Counted from the stretch's first letter, positions 1-9,556 are shown. The stretch is 64,000 nt of DNA from Gammaproteobacteria bacterium (GCA_021772935.1 JAJFLA010000046.1:248001-312000); one strand, 5' to 3'. Notes: generated by a model not told the origin, from the sequence alone. Program-made: numbers and translations.

Positions 1-764
1 ATTAAACCACGTATACGTTCCAGGTCATCCTGTGTATCAATACCTGTTGGTATGAATTCACAAGCGCGGGCCATGGCAATTCGACCACCCTGCTCCATGA
101 TACGAAGTTGCTCGAGGCGTTCTGTCTGCTCCAAAGGTGTTGGCTCACTTGCGGTGTAATGGCGAAGTGCAGCCAAACGGTAAGCGTACAAGCCCAGATG
201 CCGTTTCCATTCGATCCCGGCCAGCATTGCAGCATCAATATCCGGATAATCACGTGCAAATGGGATTACGGCACGACTGAAACACAAGGCACGGTTTTCA
301 GTGTCAGTGATGACTTTCACGACGTTAGGATTCCGTACTTCAGTGGCATCCGTAATCGGCCAGTAGAGGCTTGCCACCTCGCAATCAGCCTGTGCGTGCA
401 AAAGTGCGGCTACCTGGTCAAGACAGGCCGCGGGCATCAGTGGTTCGTCGCCTTGTAGATTGACCACCAACTGATCATCTGGCCAACCCAACTGTAGCGC
501 ACACTCTGCAACCCGGTCGCTACCACTTTGATGCTCAGAGTTTGTCAGTACCGCTTGCGCACCAAATGACCTGGCCACGGCTACAATTCGTTCATCATCC
601 GCAGCAATGACGACGGATTCCGCTGATGATTCGGTTGCACGCTGCCAAACGTGTTGCAACATAGGCCGACCGGCCAAATCCAGCAAGACCTTGCCTGGCA
701 AGCGTTGAGACGCAAAACGCGCAGGAATTACAATGTGAAAGGCGATGGGACTATTCCTATTCAT
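1..764 (-). CDS. kdsB: 3-deoxy-manno-octulosonate cytidylyltransferase (CMP-Kdo synthetase), cut by the window edge
   Basis: Activates Kdo with CTP to give CMP-Kdo for the lipopolysaccharide inner core; a cytosolic enzyme. The frame reads from an ATG at 764 down to base 1, about 254 codons, close to the usual 245-255 residues, so only the last few residues or the stop are missing. Visible are the nucleotide-binding signature PARFASQRLPGK (residues 14-25) and the NLQGDEP motif (about 102-108) that binds nucleotide and metal. The ATG overlaps the TGA of lpxK (ATGA), so the two are probably translationally coupled. Identification is firm from the motifs and the lpxK neighbour. Confidence 0.95.
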   Translation of the reverse strand, partial: MNRNSPIAFHIVIPARFASQRLPGKVLLDLAGRPMLQHVWQRATESSAESVVIAADDERIVAVARSFGAQAVLTNSEHQSGSDRVAECALQLGWPDDQLVVNLQGDEPLMPAACLDQVAALLHAQADCEVASLYWPITDATEVRNPNVVKVITDTENRALCFSRAVIPFARDYPDIDAAMLAGIEWKRHLGLYAYRLAALRHYTASEPTPLEQTERLEQLRIMEQGGRIAMARACEFIPTGIDTQDDLERIRGL

Positions 765-1783
765 TTTCTGTCTTTAATCAACTTCGTCAACTGCGCGGTA
801 AATACCTGTTCCAATACATCAGGTAAATGTGTTTCAACCGGAATATACCAGGCATTCTCAAGCCCTAAGGAGCGGCACTTAACTGCATCTTTCTCGGTCA
901 TGATAATGGTTGCGCCTGCTGTTATCGAATCAAAATCTTTGCGCGTAAATGCATGATGATCGGGAAACCCCTGTGATATCACCGTAAAACCCAAAAACTT
1001 GAGCATTTTAAAGAATCGATTTGGATGACCTATACCTGCTATCGCATGTATTATATTTCCGGTATATTTATGCCGGAACTCAACTAGCGGATAGACACAT
1101 GTATCATCAATTGAACGTACCTCGTTCGCCCGCAAGCGCATTACACTCACAGGCACATCATCCGGTTTGTCAGCCCACTCACCGTTGCTAACCACATGGT
1201 CAACCTGTCGAAGACGTGCTGCTGGTTCACGCAAAGGCCCTGCCGGTATCAGATGCCCATTGCCGAGACCCCGTTCGCCATCCACTACACAAAACTCAAG
1301 GTCACGATCCAGGTCAGCTTGCTGAAGACCATCATCAGAAAAAATCAAATCAAGGTTCATTCTGCCCAACCTTTTCACAGCATCAAGCCGCTTGGCCGCA
1401 ACCACGACTGGCACACCGGTTCGTAATGACATCAATACCGGCTCATCGCCACAAATACGCGTATCACCGTCAGCCTGAACAACGATAGTCTCCTCGCTCT
1501 GACGCCCATAACCGGTGCTGGCAATTCCGGGTTTGAAATTCATATCAAGGGCGAGCTGGCACAAGTGCATCACCAGTGGCGTCTTACCGCTGCCACCTGC
1601 CGTGATATTACCTACCACGACTAACGGTAATGCTGATCGGTGTTGACACGCTCCAACTCTTTTTTTGTTTTGGATACGTCGATACGCTGCAGCATATACC
1701 GGTTTCAGCACACGCAGATACCAGGGTGGCTGTTGGCTACCATACCAGTGTCGCAGGAGCCAGTTTTCAATACCTGCACGCAT
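761..1783 (-). CDS. lpxK: Tetraacyldisaccharide 4'-kinase
   Basis: Phosphorylates the 4' position of tetraacyldisaccharide-1-phosphate to give lipid IVA, on the inner face of the cytoplasmic membrane. At 340 residues it is of normal family length. A hydrophobic N-terminal region precedes the Walker A motif GNITAGGSGKTPL (58-70). The catalytic DDGLQ (150-154) and the downstream RGLGNG...PAGPLREP signature are intact. It follows msbA by 113 bp, a gap filled by a dispersed repeat, and its stop overlaps kdsB. msbA-lpxK-kdsB is a common gammaproteobacterial lipid A order. Confidence 0.96.
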   Translation of the reverse strand: MRAGIENWLLRHWYGSQQPPWYLRVLKPVYAAAYRRIQNKKRVGACQHRSALPLVVVGNITAGGSGKTPLVMHLCQLALDMNFKPGIASTGYGRQSEETIVVQADGDTRICGDEPVLMSLRTGVPVVVAAKRLDAVKRLGRMNLDLIFSDDGLQQADLDRDLEFCVVDGERGLGNGHLIPAGPLREPAARLRQVDHVVSNGEWADKPDDVPVSVMRLRANEVRSIDDTCVYPLVEFRHKYTGNIIHAIAGIGHPNRFFKMLKFLGFTVISQGFPDHHAFTRKDFDSITAGATIIMTEKDAVKCRSLGLENAWYIPVETHLPDVLEQVFTAQLTKLIKDRK

Positions 1784-1795
1784 CGTATTTGACTA

Positions 1796-1899
1796 GTGCA
1801 CCTCTTGCCAAGGACTAAGGTCATTACCTGCGAGGTACGCCTCGCCATGAACACTGACAAACCAACTACATCCGTAATTATCACATTGAAGAAGCACTA
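1796..1899. repeat. Dispersed intergenic repeat, copy 1 (between msbA and lpxK)
   Basis: Shares the core TCCGTAATTATCACATTGAA (from about 1871) with copies near 9.6 and 16.6 kb. It begins with tagtgc and ends with gcacta, so its ends are inverted relative to each other. The terminal cta (1897-1899) is the TAG stop of msbA on the minus strand. The middle is diverged from the other copies. Confidence 0.6.
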
Positions 1900-3654
1900 T
1901 TCCTCAGCCTCGAACTGGGTCTGATACAAACGTGCATAGGCCTTGCCCCTTGCCATCAGTTCTGTGTGCCTACCCTGCTCTATTACCTTGCCTCGATGCA
2001 ATACGATAACCTGATCTGCATTCTCAATCGTTGACAGGCGATGAGCAATAACCAGGGTTGTACGGTCCTTCATAACTTCCTTAAATGCGTGTTGAATAGC
2101 GCGTTCCGACTCCGTATCAAGTGCAGAGGTTGCCTCATCAAGTATTAACACCGGTGCATCTTTGAGCAAAGCCCGGGCGATCGCCAGACGCTGGCGTTGA
2201 CCACCGGATAACATGCTGCCGTTTTCACCTAACCGGGTATCCAGACCTTCAGGAAGTTGTTCGATGAACTCCATGGCATGAGCCGCCCGTGCGGCTCGAA
2301 TAATGGCTTCACGATCAGTCTCCGCTAGCGCACCATAAGCAATATTACCCGCAATTGTGTCGTTGAATAACACCACATCCTGAGTCACGAGTGCAATCTG
2401 TTGCCGCAGATTATCCAGTTTGTAATCTGACAGCTCACGTCCATCAAGCAGAATCTGACCCTGGCTCTGAGTGTAGAAACGTGGCAGTAATCCAGCCAGC
2501 GTGGTTTTGCCACTGCCACTGTGACCAACTAAAGCTGTCACGCTACCTGCCGGAAAGTGTAAAGTGATATTTTCGAGCACGGCCTGTGGGCCGTTGTCAT
2601 ATTGGAAGCTGACGTTCTGGAACTCAATTTCACCACGGACTCGTTCGATGCGGTACGCACCGTTGTCGATTTCCTTATCCGTGTCGATGACAACAAAAAT
2701 ACTTTCCGCCGCAGCGATGCCCTTTTGCATTTGCGCCTGAACTGTCGTCAGCCTCTTCAGCGGTGGGATGGTTGCGACCATGGCGAAGAATATCGAGGTG
2801 AAAGCACCCGCTGTAATCTGATCCAGCATGGATGGGCGGGTAGCGATCAACATCAGCGTCACCATCGCAATACCGGCAGCCAGTTGGACCATGGAAGAAC
2901 TGAGCATATGTGTGGCAACCATACGCATATGTAATCGACGGGTTCGTTCGTTGACGCGCTCGAATCGTTTATTTTCAGTCTCCTGGCCAGCAAACACCTT
3001 GACCACAAGCTGTCCGACAACCGCTTCTTCTGTCACATGAGCAACATCACCCATAGACTCCTGAATATTTCGGCTGATTTTGCGAAACTTGCGACTGATC
3101 GTTGTCACGACCAGTGCAACCACCGGCACCAGCATCAATAAAACAGCCGTCAAACGAGCATTGATGCTAAGCATCACAATGACCAGATAAAACAACAACA
3201 TGATGTCGCGAAATGCTGAAATTACGGCCTTGGTAGCGGCATGTGCAACCTGTTCACTGTTGTAGGCCAATTTTGAAATCAGTTGACCGGCGGAGTTCTG
3301 GTCAAAAAAAGTTGCGGGTAAGTGCAGGTAACTCGCAAACAATTCTCTGCGCAGGTCGGCCACCACGCGCCTACCGGTCCATTCCATACCATATGCACCG
3401 GAAAAATGACCAATGATACGCAGCAGCACGACCCCTAATATGCCTACAGCCAACCACATACCATATGTCGCGTCCTTGGCTACAAAAACACGATCTATCA
3501 AGGGTTCAACAAATCGAATGAAAACCGCCTGCATTCCCGCATCCAGGCTGACACCGATAATACCGATGACAAACATCAGCCAATATTTACTGGTGTAAGC
3601 CCAGAGGCGCCGGTAAACGGCACCTGCTGTATAGCCAATCTTGTCGAGGGACAT
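1897..3654 (-). CDS. msbA: Lipid A export ATP-binding/permease protein
   Basis: Homodimeric ABC exporter that flips the lipid A core across the inner membrane. At 585 residues it has the normal size. The N-terminal half holds about six membrane segments (ABC type-1 exporter fold). The C-terminal half has Walker A GHSGSGKTT (around 376), the LSGGQRQR signature, Walker B with ILDEATSALD, and the switch His in IAHRLST. The start codon overlaps the stop of the exbD-type gene (TAATG), so translation is coupled. The stop codon lies within the end of a dispersed repeat. Nearest alternative is a generic multidrug ABC exporter, but lpxK-kdsB downstream favours MsbA. Confidence 0.94.
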   Translation of the reverse strand: MSLDKIGYTAGAVYRRLWAYTSKYWLMFVIGIIGVSLDAGMQAVFIRFVEPLIDRVFVAKDATYGMWLAVGILGVVLLRIIGHFSGAYGMEWTGRRVVADLRRELFASYLHLPATFFDQNSAGQLISKLAYNSEQVAHAATKAVISAFRDIMLLFYLVIVMLSINARLTAVLLMLVPVVALVVTTISRKFRKISRNIQESMGDVAHVTEEAVVGQLVVKVFAGQETENKRFERVNERTRRLHMRMVATHMLSSSMVQLAAGIAMVTLMLIATRPSMLDQITAGAFTSIFFAMVATIPPLKRLTTVQAQMQKGIAAAESIFVVIDTDKEIDNGAYRIERVRGEIEFQNVSFQYDNGPQAVLENITLHFPAGSVTALVGHSGSGKTTLAGLLPRFYTQSQGQILLDGRELSDYKLDNLRQQIALVTQDVVLFNDTIAGNIAYGALAETDREAIIRAARAAHAMEFIEQLPEGLDTRLGENGSMLSGGQRQRLAIARALLKDAPVLILDEATSALDTESERAIQHAFKEVMKDRTTLVIAHRLSTIENADQVIVLHRGKVIEQGRHTELMARGKAYARLYQTQFEAEE

Positions 3655-4085
3655 TATTCGTCCTCTACGATTCTCTCGGTTGCAATAGACAGTCGGGAAA
3701 AACCGAGCTGTGCCGTCACATCCATTGCGGTCACTACAAAGTGATGAGGGGTCTGAGCATCCGCTCTCAAGATGACCGGTATATTACGATCCTCACCCGC
3801 AGCCTCCATAAATGCGGCCCGTATTGTTGTGGGTTCTCCATTGAGCAGTTGCCGATCATTGAGATAAAACTGGCCATTTTGATCGATCACCAATTCAAAA
3901 CTATTAGGCTGATCCTCAGGAGAATCGACATTTTTAGCTTCTGGCAGATCGACTTTCAACACAGCCTGGTGTTCGAAAGTGGTGCTCACCATGAAAAATA
4001 TTAACAACAGGAATACCACATCAATCAAACCAGTCAGGCTGATTTCTGGATCTTCAGTGCGAGATGCTCTTAGTTGCACAATCAA
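3654..4085 (-). CDS. exbD: ExbD/TolR-family biopolymer transport protein
   Basis: Inner-membrane subunit of an ExbB-ExbD proton channel that energises TonB-type or Tol-type envelope work. The 143 residues contain one membrane helix (about 20-37) with the proton-carrying Asp at position 22 in LIDVVFLLLIFFM, followed by a periplasmic domain. The start is TTG at 4085, overlapping the TGA of exbB (TTGA); a GTG two codons in (4079) is an alternative. ExbB/ExbD pairs just upstream of msbA-lpxK-kdsB are known from other gammaproteobacteria; no tonB gene is visible here. Confidence 0.93.
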   Translation of the reverse strand: MIVQLRASRTEDPEISLTGLIDVVFLLLIFFMVSTTFEHQAVLKVDLPEAKNVDSPEDQPNSFELVIDQNGQFYLNDRQLLNGEPTTIRAAFMEAAGEDRNIPVILRADAQTPHHFVVTAMDVTAQLGFSRLSIATERIVEDE

Positions 4086-4720
4086 GCTCCGACGGTTGAA
4101 TAAACGGCCGGTTGTACATTGCCGCGCTCAATGCAGTCGATCAGACTGATCGCTTTTTCTTCCATCGAGATAACGTATTCCGCCACCATTCCACGAAAAA
4201 ACCGATAGAAGAAATAGCTGGGTATCGCAACTGTCAACCCGGCAGCAGTGGTAATCAAAGCTTCCGAAATACCACCCGCCAGCACATTGGCATCACCAAC
4301 GCCGCTAATCATAATGGCGGAAAATACTTTGATCATACCAATCACGGTACCCAGCAAACCCAGAAGTGGGGATATGCCAGCGATGGTGCCAAGTGTGTTC
4401 AGGAACCGTTCCAGATCATGAACAACATGACGGCCGGTATCTTCAACGGCTTCCTTGATGACCTCTCTGGAGCGAGTTCGGTTACTTAAAGCAGACGCAT
4501 AAATGCGACCTAAGGGTGATTCGGTACGTAGTTGATTTAAATGACGTTGGTCCAGTTCATGCCTGGCTGCCCAGTCTTCAACTTTGCCGCCCAAGCCTTC
4601 CGGTGTCACTTTGCTTCGGCGCAATGTCCAGAAGCGTTCGATGATGATGGCGACCGACAAAGTCGAGCACAGCAAGATGGGTGCCATCAGCCAGCCACCG
4701 GCAAGAATAATTTCCAGCAC
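4082..4720 (-). CDS. exbB: ExbB/TolQ-family proton channel protein
   Basis: Multipass partner of the ExbD protein; together they form a PMF-driven channel in the inner membrane. The 212 residues show an N-terminal helix, a cytoplasmic loop, then the paired helices with LLGLLGTVIGMIKVF and ALITTAAGLTVAIPSYFFY typical of the MotA/TolQ/ExbB family. The GTG start at 4720 sits 9 bases after a good AAAGGAG ribosome site. The gene overlaps exbD and heads the exbB-exbD-msbA-lpxK-kdsB transcription unit. Upstream lies a tandem repeat rather than another gene. Confidence 0.93.
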   Translation of the reverse strand: MLEIILAGGWLMAPILLCSTLSVAIIIERFWTLRRSKVTPEGLGGKVEDWAARHELDQRHLNQLRTESPLGRIYASALSNRTRSREVIKEAVEDTGRHVVHDLERFLNTLGTIAGISPLLGLLGTVIGMIKVFSAIMISGVGDANVLAGGISEALITTAAGLTVAIPSYFFYRFFRGMVAEYVISMEEKAISLIDCIERGNVQPAVYSTVGA

Positions 4721-5177
4721 GCAGTTTCACTCCTTTGATTAATCTGTGCAGAATAATACCTTATGTTCAGGATGAACGGTACGCCGCGGGCGCAAGGATG
4801 CGCAAGAGCGGTGCATGTTCAGGAGGCGGTGAGACCAGGAACTGGTCGAGAGGCTGGCCTGGGCCATGAACGGTACGCCGCGGGCGCAAGGATGCGCAAG
4901 AGCGGTGCATGTTCAGGAGGAGGTGAGACCAGGAACTGGTCGAGAGGCTGGCCTGGGCCATGAACGGTACGCCGCGGGCGCAGGGATGTGCTCGACTGCA
5001 AGGAAGCAGGAGGTACTAGCCCATGGATGGGCGAAGGTAGAACAATGCAGGAGCAATTGTCGAGAGCACCAAAAGTAGGCGCTCTAGGCGACGCAGGAGC
5101 AGTTGCCGAGGAACGGTGCATGTCAGGCTCGCTCGGCATCACCAGGGTGCCGAACATTATTTAATGCAAGAGGAAAT
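4721..5177. other. Intergenic region between exbB and comEC, no gene seen
   Basis: Beyond the 94-bp tandem repeat it holds a weaker duplication (gcaggagcaattgtcgag near 5045 and gcaggagcagttgccgag near 5093). Open frames here are repeat artefacts with no family resemblance. The exbB ribosome site is at 4731-4737. Confidence 0.7.
4772..4988. repeat. 94-bp tandem repeat, about 2.3 copies
   Basis: Units begin at 4772, 4866 and 4960 with atgaacggtacgccgcgggc; the third is cut off around 4988. The first two are nearly identical (one visible difference is aggcggtg versus aggaggtg). 94 is not a multiple of 3, so the reading frames that cross it are not conserved and it is not treated as coding. Confidence 0.9.
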
Positions 5178-7502
5178 TCACCTATATTTTAGGCAGTTTT
5201 CGTCAGCAGGCCACCTCCAGATCGCTCTGCGACCTACACGGGCAGACTTAATCTTGAAGTCACCATTCACAGTTGTTGTAATCCTGATGCCTCCACATTC
5301 TGCAGTATTTATTGTAGGGATATGTGCCTGAGAGTAACGCTTGATGACATCTTTGCGCGGGAAACCAAAGCGGTTGTTTGTACCTGCAGAAATTAACACC
5401 CACGACGGCATGACAGCATCGATCAATGCCTGTGAAGATGATGTCGAACTACCATGGTGAGGTGCTGTCAGGATATTGTGTTGTTCAAGCCCACGATCGA
5501 CCAGACGTTGTTCAACAACCCTGCTGATATCACCACTTAACAACAGACTCAAACCCGGGCCGTTGACACTGATCACACAAGAACTGTCGTTCCCAAGATA
5601 AGGCAAGCCGGTTGAGGGGTGTAAAACCCTGAACTTTAAGTCTCCTCCCATCCATGTCAATGGTGCCTTACAGAAAGGAGTATTGGCACGTTTTCGAGGT
5701 AGGTTGGCAAGATAACGGGCACTGGGATAGCCTGCGTTTAACCGCTCCAGCCCACCGGCATGGTCAAGGTCTGCGTGACTGACAACTATCAGATCCGGCG
5801 ACTTGCCGGTGGCCTTTATCATTGGTCGAATGGTTCCAGCAACCATATCCCAACCCGCTTTGCTAATCAGACCGTTGCCTGGCCCGGTGTCGTAGACCAT
5901 CAGGTAGTCCTGATTACTTAGCAACACCGCAAGCCCCTGCCCTACATCCAGAAAATCAATTTGTGTTTCAGTCCTGCCATGGGAGTACCCGTTAGGAAGC
6001 AACATGGGCAGTATCAGAAGCCAGGCCGCAGGTCGGCCTGGTGTTCCTCGCGGCAACATGATGATAGCGGCACCTGACATCGCTAGCAGTGTCGCAGCTA
6101 GGCCTGGAACACGGGTTGAGCTGAAAACCAGGGGCTGTAGCGATGATAAGTGTTCCAGCATCAGCAACAACCAGTGTGCAGAATAAGCTGCCACTGTAAG
6201 CAACCCACCAGCTACAGGCCCCGGCAGCCACAACACCAGCAAGGCCATCAGTATGAGTGGCACTATCAACATGCTAATCACCGGGATAGCAATCAGGTTG
6301 GCCAACAACCCGGGTAAACTGGCTTGTTGAAACCAGTACATACCTAATGGCGCCATGACCAGGGATATACCAAGCTGAGCGTATATAATTTTCCGCCAAA
6401 ACGGCATGGGTCCATGCCGTGGCACGAATACCATCATCAATACAGCTACAGCAATAAACGAGAACCAGAAGCCTGCACGTAAGGGTGCAAAAGGGTCTGC
6501 CACCAGCACCAGGGCCATTGCGACCAGCCACGCCAATAGCGGGTGAACGTTGCGTCTGCTTAAGGTTACGATGGTTGCGACCGTTAACATGATCAGTGCA
6601 CGCTGGGTGGAAACCCCAAAGCCCGATAAGGCAGCGTACGCCATGGCTGCCAACCACGCTGTCAGCCATGGCAACACGATGGCAAAACGTTGTTTGAAAC
6701 CAACCGTCAGAAACAGCAAACCGAATCTTCCAAAGTAAAAACCCATGGCCGCAGCCAGCCCAATGTGCAAGCCTGAAATCGCCAGTAGATGTCCCGTTCC
6801 TGTGGCGTTCAAAATCTTTTTGTCATGGGCAAGCATGCCGCGACGATCAGCAATGGCCAGTGCGGCCACTACCCCGAATGCGGGTGTGTCACCGGCTTTT
6901 TCGATGAGTTGATCAAGTAGCGACTCCCGCCAGTGTTGTAGGTTGAAAAACCCCGGGCCCGCGAGACGGGTATTTTTTCCAGCCTGTACATATCCTAATG
7001 CACCAACGCCCTGGGTGAAGTACCACCGCTCTGCGTCTACACCCAGAAAATTAATCCGACCCCGAGCAGGGCGTAATTTCAACTGCAGTCGCCAGTGGTC
7101 CCCCGCACGTAGTGCTGGCACATTATTGCTTTTTGCCTTTGCAGCACGTCTGTCTGTGTACCAGTACACACGTATTTTTGACGGGATTGGTGTTACAACA
7201 ACATCAGGTAGAAACACAAAACGCACCACATCACCCGTCGACTCCGGCAGACTACCAATCACACCCTCAATCTCGTAACTCATGTTGCGGTCTGAAAACG
7301 ACAGACGTTTGCTTAAACGGTCATTGATGGTCAGTGTTGTAATTAAGAAGAATACTGGTAAGACACAAAAGACCCTGAAGCCAGGCCTCAAGGCAAGCAG
7401 TGCGGTCAACAACAGAAGTAACAGTGCACGATTTGACGACAACGTTGATACAAACAGGAATGGCAACACCATGCCACTAATGAGCAGAGCCCAAAATCTC
7501 AA
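5178..7502 (-). CDS. comEC: DNA internalization-related competence protein ComEC/Rec2
   Basis: Inner-membrane channel for uptake of single-stranded DNA during natural transformation. The 774 residues follow the family plan: N-terminal helices and an OB-like DUF4131 region, a central multipass competence domain with HLLAISGLHIGL, and a C-terminal metallo-beta-lactamase-like domain with SHADLDHAGG (about residue 580) and APHHGS. The proposed start is TTG at 7502, only 4 bases after a run of nine G; the frame is closed just upstream by TAG. A later ATG at codon 11 (7472) is an alternative. It lies 28 bp downstream of lolD. Whether the organism is competent cannot be told from this gene alone. 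Confidence 0.93.
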   Translation of the reverse strand: MRFWALLISGMVLPFLFVSTLSSNRALLLLLLTALLALRPGFRVFCVLPVFFLITTLTINDRLSKRLSFSDRNMSYEIEGVIGSLPESTGDVVRFVFLPDVVVTPIPSKIRVYWYTDRRAAKAKSNNVPALRAGDHWRLQLKLRPARGRINFLGVDAERWYFTQGVGALGYVQAGKNTRLAGPGFFNLQHWRESLLDQLIEKAGDTPAFGVVAALAIADRRGMLAHDKKILNATGTGHLLAISGLHIGLAAAMGFYFGRFGLLFLTVGFKQRFAIVLPWLTAWLAAMAYAALSGFGVSTQRALIMLTVATIVTLSRRNVHPLLAWLVAMALVLVADPFAPLRAGFWFSFIAVAVLMMVFVPRHGPMPFWRKIIYAQLGISLVMAPLGMYWFQQASLPGLLANLIAIPVISMLIVPLILMALLVLWLPGPVAGGLLTVAAYSAHWLLLMLEHLSSLQPLVFSSTRVPGLAATLLAMSGAAIIMLPRGTPGRPAAWLLILPMLLPNGYSHGRTETQIDFLDVGQGLAVLLSNQDYLMVYDTGPGNGLISKAGWDMVAGTIRPMIKATGKSPDLIVVSHADLDHAGGLERLNAGYPSARYLANLPRKRANTPFCKAPLTWMGGDLKFRVLHPSTGLPYLGNDSSCVISVNGPGLSLLLSGDISRVVEQRLVDRGLEQHNILTAPHHGSSTSSSQALIDAVMPSWVLISAGTNNRFGFPRKDVIKRYSQAHIPTINTAECGGIRITTTVNGDFKIKSARVGRRAIWRWPADENCLKYR

Positions 7503-7506
7503 TGAT

Positions 7507-7515
7507 CCCCCCCCC
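7507..7515 (-). promoter_or_regulatory. Nine-G run acting as the apparent ribosome site of comEC
   Basis: Nine C on the plus strand, read as nine G on the minus strand, end 4 bases before the TTG start of comEC. The run is the only purine-rich Shine-Dalgarno candidate there. Its length could vary by slippage. Confidence 0.5.
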
Positions 7516-7530
7516 TATCAATTAGTCACT

Positions 7531-8220
7531 CTAAAAAGGTTTCAGGCTCCCCATGTGTAGTTCAAATCGTTGATCCATCCTGGCGGCCAGACGCATATCG
7601 TGTGTTACCAGTATTAAGCTGGTATTGAGTGCAGTATTGAGTTCGAGCAATTGATCAAACACCTGGTTGGCGGTGCGTTCGTCAAGGTTACCAGTAGGTT
7701 CATCACCCAGTATACAGCCGGGGTTGCCAACCAGCGCCCGAGCCACTGCAGATCGTTGCCGCTCTCCACCTGATAGCTCACCGGGCTTATGATCCAGACG
7801 TTGACCCAGGCCCACTTTTTCCAGCAAATCAGTCGCCCGTTTGGTTGCTACTGTTATCGTTTCACCACGAATCAACAAGGGCATAGCCACGTTTTCCAGA
7901 GCCGTAAACTCAGGCAATAAATGGTGAAACTGGTAGACAAAACCCATACGGGAATTGCGTAAATTACTGCGTTCACGGTCGCTCATTTCCCATAACGACT
8001 GACCACCTACAAAAACCTCTCCCTCATCCGGCCTGTCCAGCCCGCCCAAAATATGCAGTAAGGTACTTTTACCGGCACCCGATGCACCGACAATGGCCAT
8101 CGACGTTCCCGCTGGCACCTGCAAGTTGACATGCTTCAACACCTGGATCCGTTTGGGACCCTGCCGGAACCCTCGACTGATGTCTGTTGTCCTGATTACC
8201 ATGCTGCCCTGCTCATTCAT
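7531..8220 (-). CDS. lolD: Lipoprotein-releasing system ATP-binding protein
   Basis: ATPase of the LolCDE complex, which extracts outer-membrane lipoproteins from the inner membrane and passes them to LolA. The 229 residues contain Walker A GASGAGKST (45-53), signature LSGGERQR, Walker B with ILGDEPTGNLD and the switch His in THD. It overlaps the upstream lolC/E gene by 8 bp, so the two are coupled. Only one permease gene accompanies it, so the complex may be built from one permease type (LolF-like) or the second may be elsewhere. Confidence 0.95.
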   Translation of the reverse strand: MNEQGSMVIRTTDISRGFRQGPKRIQVLKHVNLQVPAGTSMAIVGASGAGKSTLLHILGGLDRPDEGEVFVGGQSLWEMSDRERSNLRNSRMGFVYQFHHLLPEFTALENVAMPLLIRGETITVATKRATDLLEKVGLGQRLDHKPGELSGGERQRSAVARALVGNPGCILGDEPTGNLDERTANQVFDQLLELNTALNTSLILVTHDMRLAARMDQRFELHMGSLKPF

Positions 8221-9460
8221 AACGCAAGGCCTCAGCCGGATCGGTTTTGGACGCCCGCCACGCCGGGTAAAGCGTTGAAAGCAACGACATAGCCAGTGAC
8301 ATCAAAGTAAACGCGAAAACGTCTGCACGGCGTAAATCGGAAGGTAGCTCTGTAATGTAATAAATATCTGCCGGGAACAGGGCAAAGCCAAAAATTCGTT
8401 CCAGGAAGGGTACGACGGTGGCTATGTTTTGAGCCAGCAAAATGCCGCCAACCACACCCAAAGCTGTGCCAATAACACCGATCAGACTACCCTGAACCAC
8501 AAAAACCCGCATGATGGTACCCGCGTGCGCCCCCATGGTTTTAAGGATGGCGATATCAGACTGTTTGTCTGTTACAACCATCACCAGCATGGAAATGATA
8601 TTAAATGCCGCGACCGCAATTATTAATGACAAAATGACCCACATCACAGTCTTTTCAGTACGCACAGCCTGAAACAGATTGCCACGTTCCTGGCTCCAGT
8701 CCCTGACGCGGTAATTGCCCTCGAGTTGTTGCGAGATTTCACGCGCTACCCACCAGGCAGAGTCCAGATCTACCAGTTTCAGCCGGATACCTCCAATGGA
8801 CGCTTCTGGCATACGTAACAAGCGAGCAGCATCATTGATGTGCACCATGGCCAGTCCACTGTCATTCTCGTATTCACCAAACTCGAACATACCCACAACG
8901 GTAAAACGCCGCATCAGTGGACTGGCACCGAAAGGGCTGGCTTTTAGTCGCGGCGCAATGATCGTCACCTTGTCACCCAACCCAACCTGTAGTTTTATGG
9001 CCAGGCCGATACCAAGCACAATCCCATATTCACCACTATGTAAATCAGTCAGCTTTCCACTAACCATACTCGTGTCAACATCTGACACGGCGGTCTCATA
9101 AGCTGGTGCAATGCCACGCACCAACGCAGCACTCGAGCCGTTGGCCTGCAACCAGGCACCGACCTCAATGTAAGGTGCTGACGCAACCACGTCATCGCGA
9201 ACATTGACCCGTGCAATAAGCTCACGCCATTCATCCAGCGGCTTATCAAGCGGCTGGATGGTGGCATGGGAGATCGCACCCAGAATACGTGCACGTAGTT
9301 CTTTTTCAAAACCATTCATCACTGAGATCACCGTAATCAGCGTGGTCACACCCAGCGCAATACCCAACATGGATGTCAGGGAAATGAATGAAATAAAATG
9401 GTTTTGTCTTTTGGCCCCCAGGTAGCGCAGACCAATAAAGGCAGAAAGTGGTTTATACAT
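8213..9460 (-). CDS. lolC: Lipoprotein-releasing system permease, LolC/LolE family
   Basis: Transmembrane subunit of the lipoprotein-sorting exporter. The 415 residues show one N-terminal helix (about 24-46, in FISLTSMLGIALGVTTLI), a large periplasmic MacB-like domain, then three C-terminal helices, ending in YPAWRASKTDPAEALRYE, the normal family ending. The start is ATG at 9460. It precedes and overlaps lolD. The LolC versus LolE choice is not decidable by eye; the symbol follows usual practice for the gene next to lolD. Confidence 0.92.
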   Translation of the reverse strand: MYKPLSAFIGLRYLGAKRQNHFISFISLTSMLGIALGVTTLITVISVMNGFEKELRARILGAISHATIQPLDKPLDEWRELIARVNVRDDVVASAPYIEVGAWLQANGSSAALVRGIAPAYETAVSDVDTSMVSGKLTDLHSGEYGIVLGIGLAIKLQVGLGDKVTIIAPRLKASPFGASPLMRRFTVVGMFEFGEYENDSGLAMVHINDAARLLRMPEASIGGIRLKLVDLDSAWWVAREISQQLEGNYRVRDWSQERGNLFQAVRTEKTVMWVILSLIIAVAAFNIISMLVMVVTDKQSDIAILKTMGAHAGTIMRVFVVQGSLIGVIGTALGVVGGILLAQNIATVVPFLERIFGFALFPADIYYITELPSDLRRADVFAFTLMSLAMSLLSTLYPAWRASKTDPAEALRYE

Positions 9461-9556
9461 GTGTGGATTAGACCATAACGCAAAACCGGCAACCAGTTGA
9501 ATTTACCCGCTGGCGTGTAAGCATTTGTTGTCAACTCTCGCAATCGTAGGGTGAAC

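Noticed and set aside
4763-5157. Open frames on both strands across the 94-bp repeat
   Set aside because: The repeat period is not a multiple of three, the translations are repeat artefacts, and no family resemblance or ribosome site was found.
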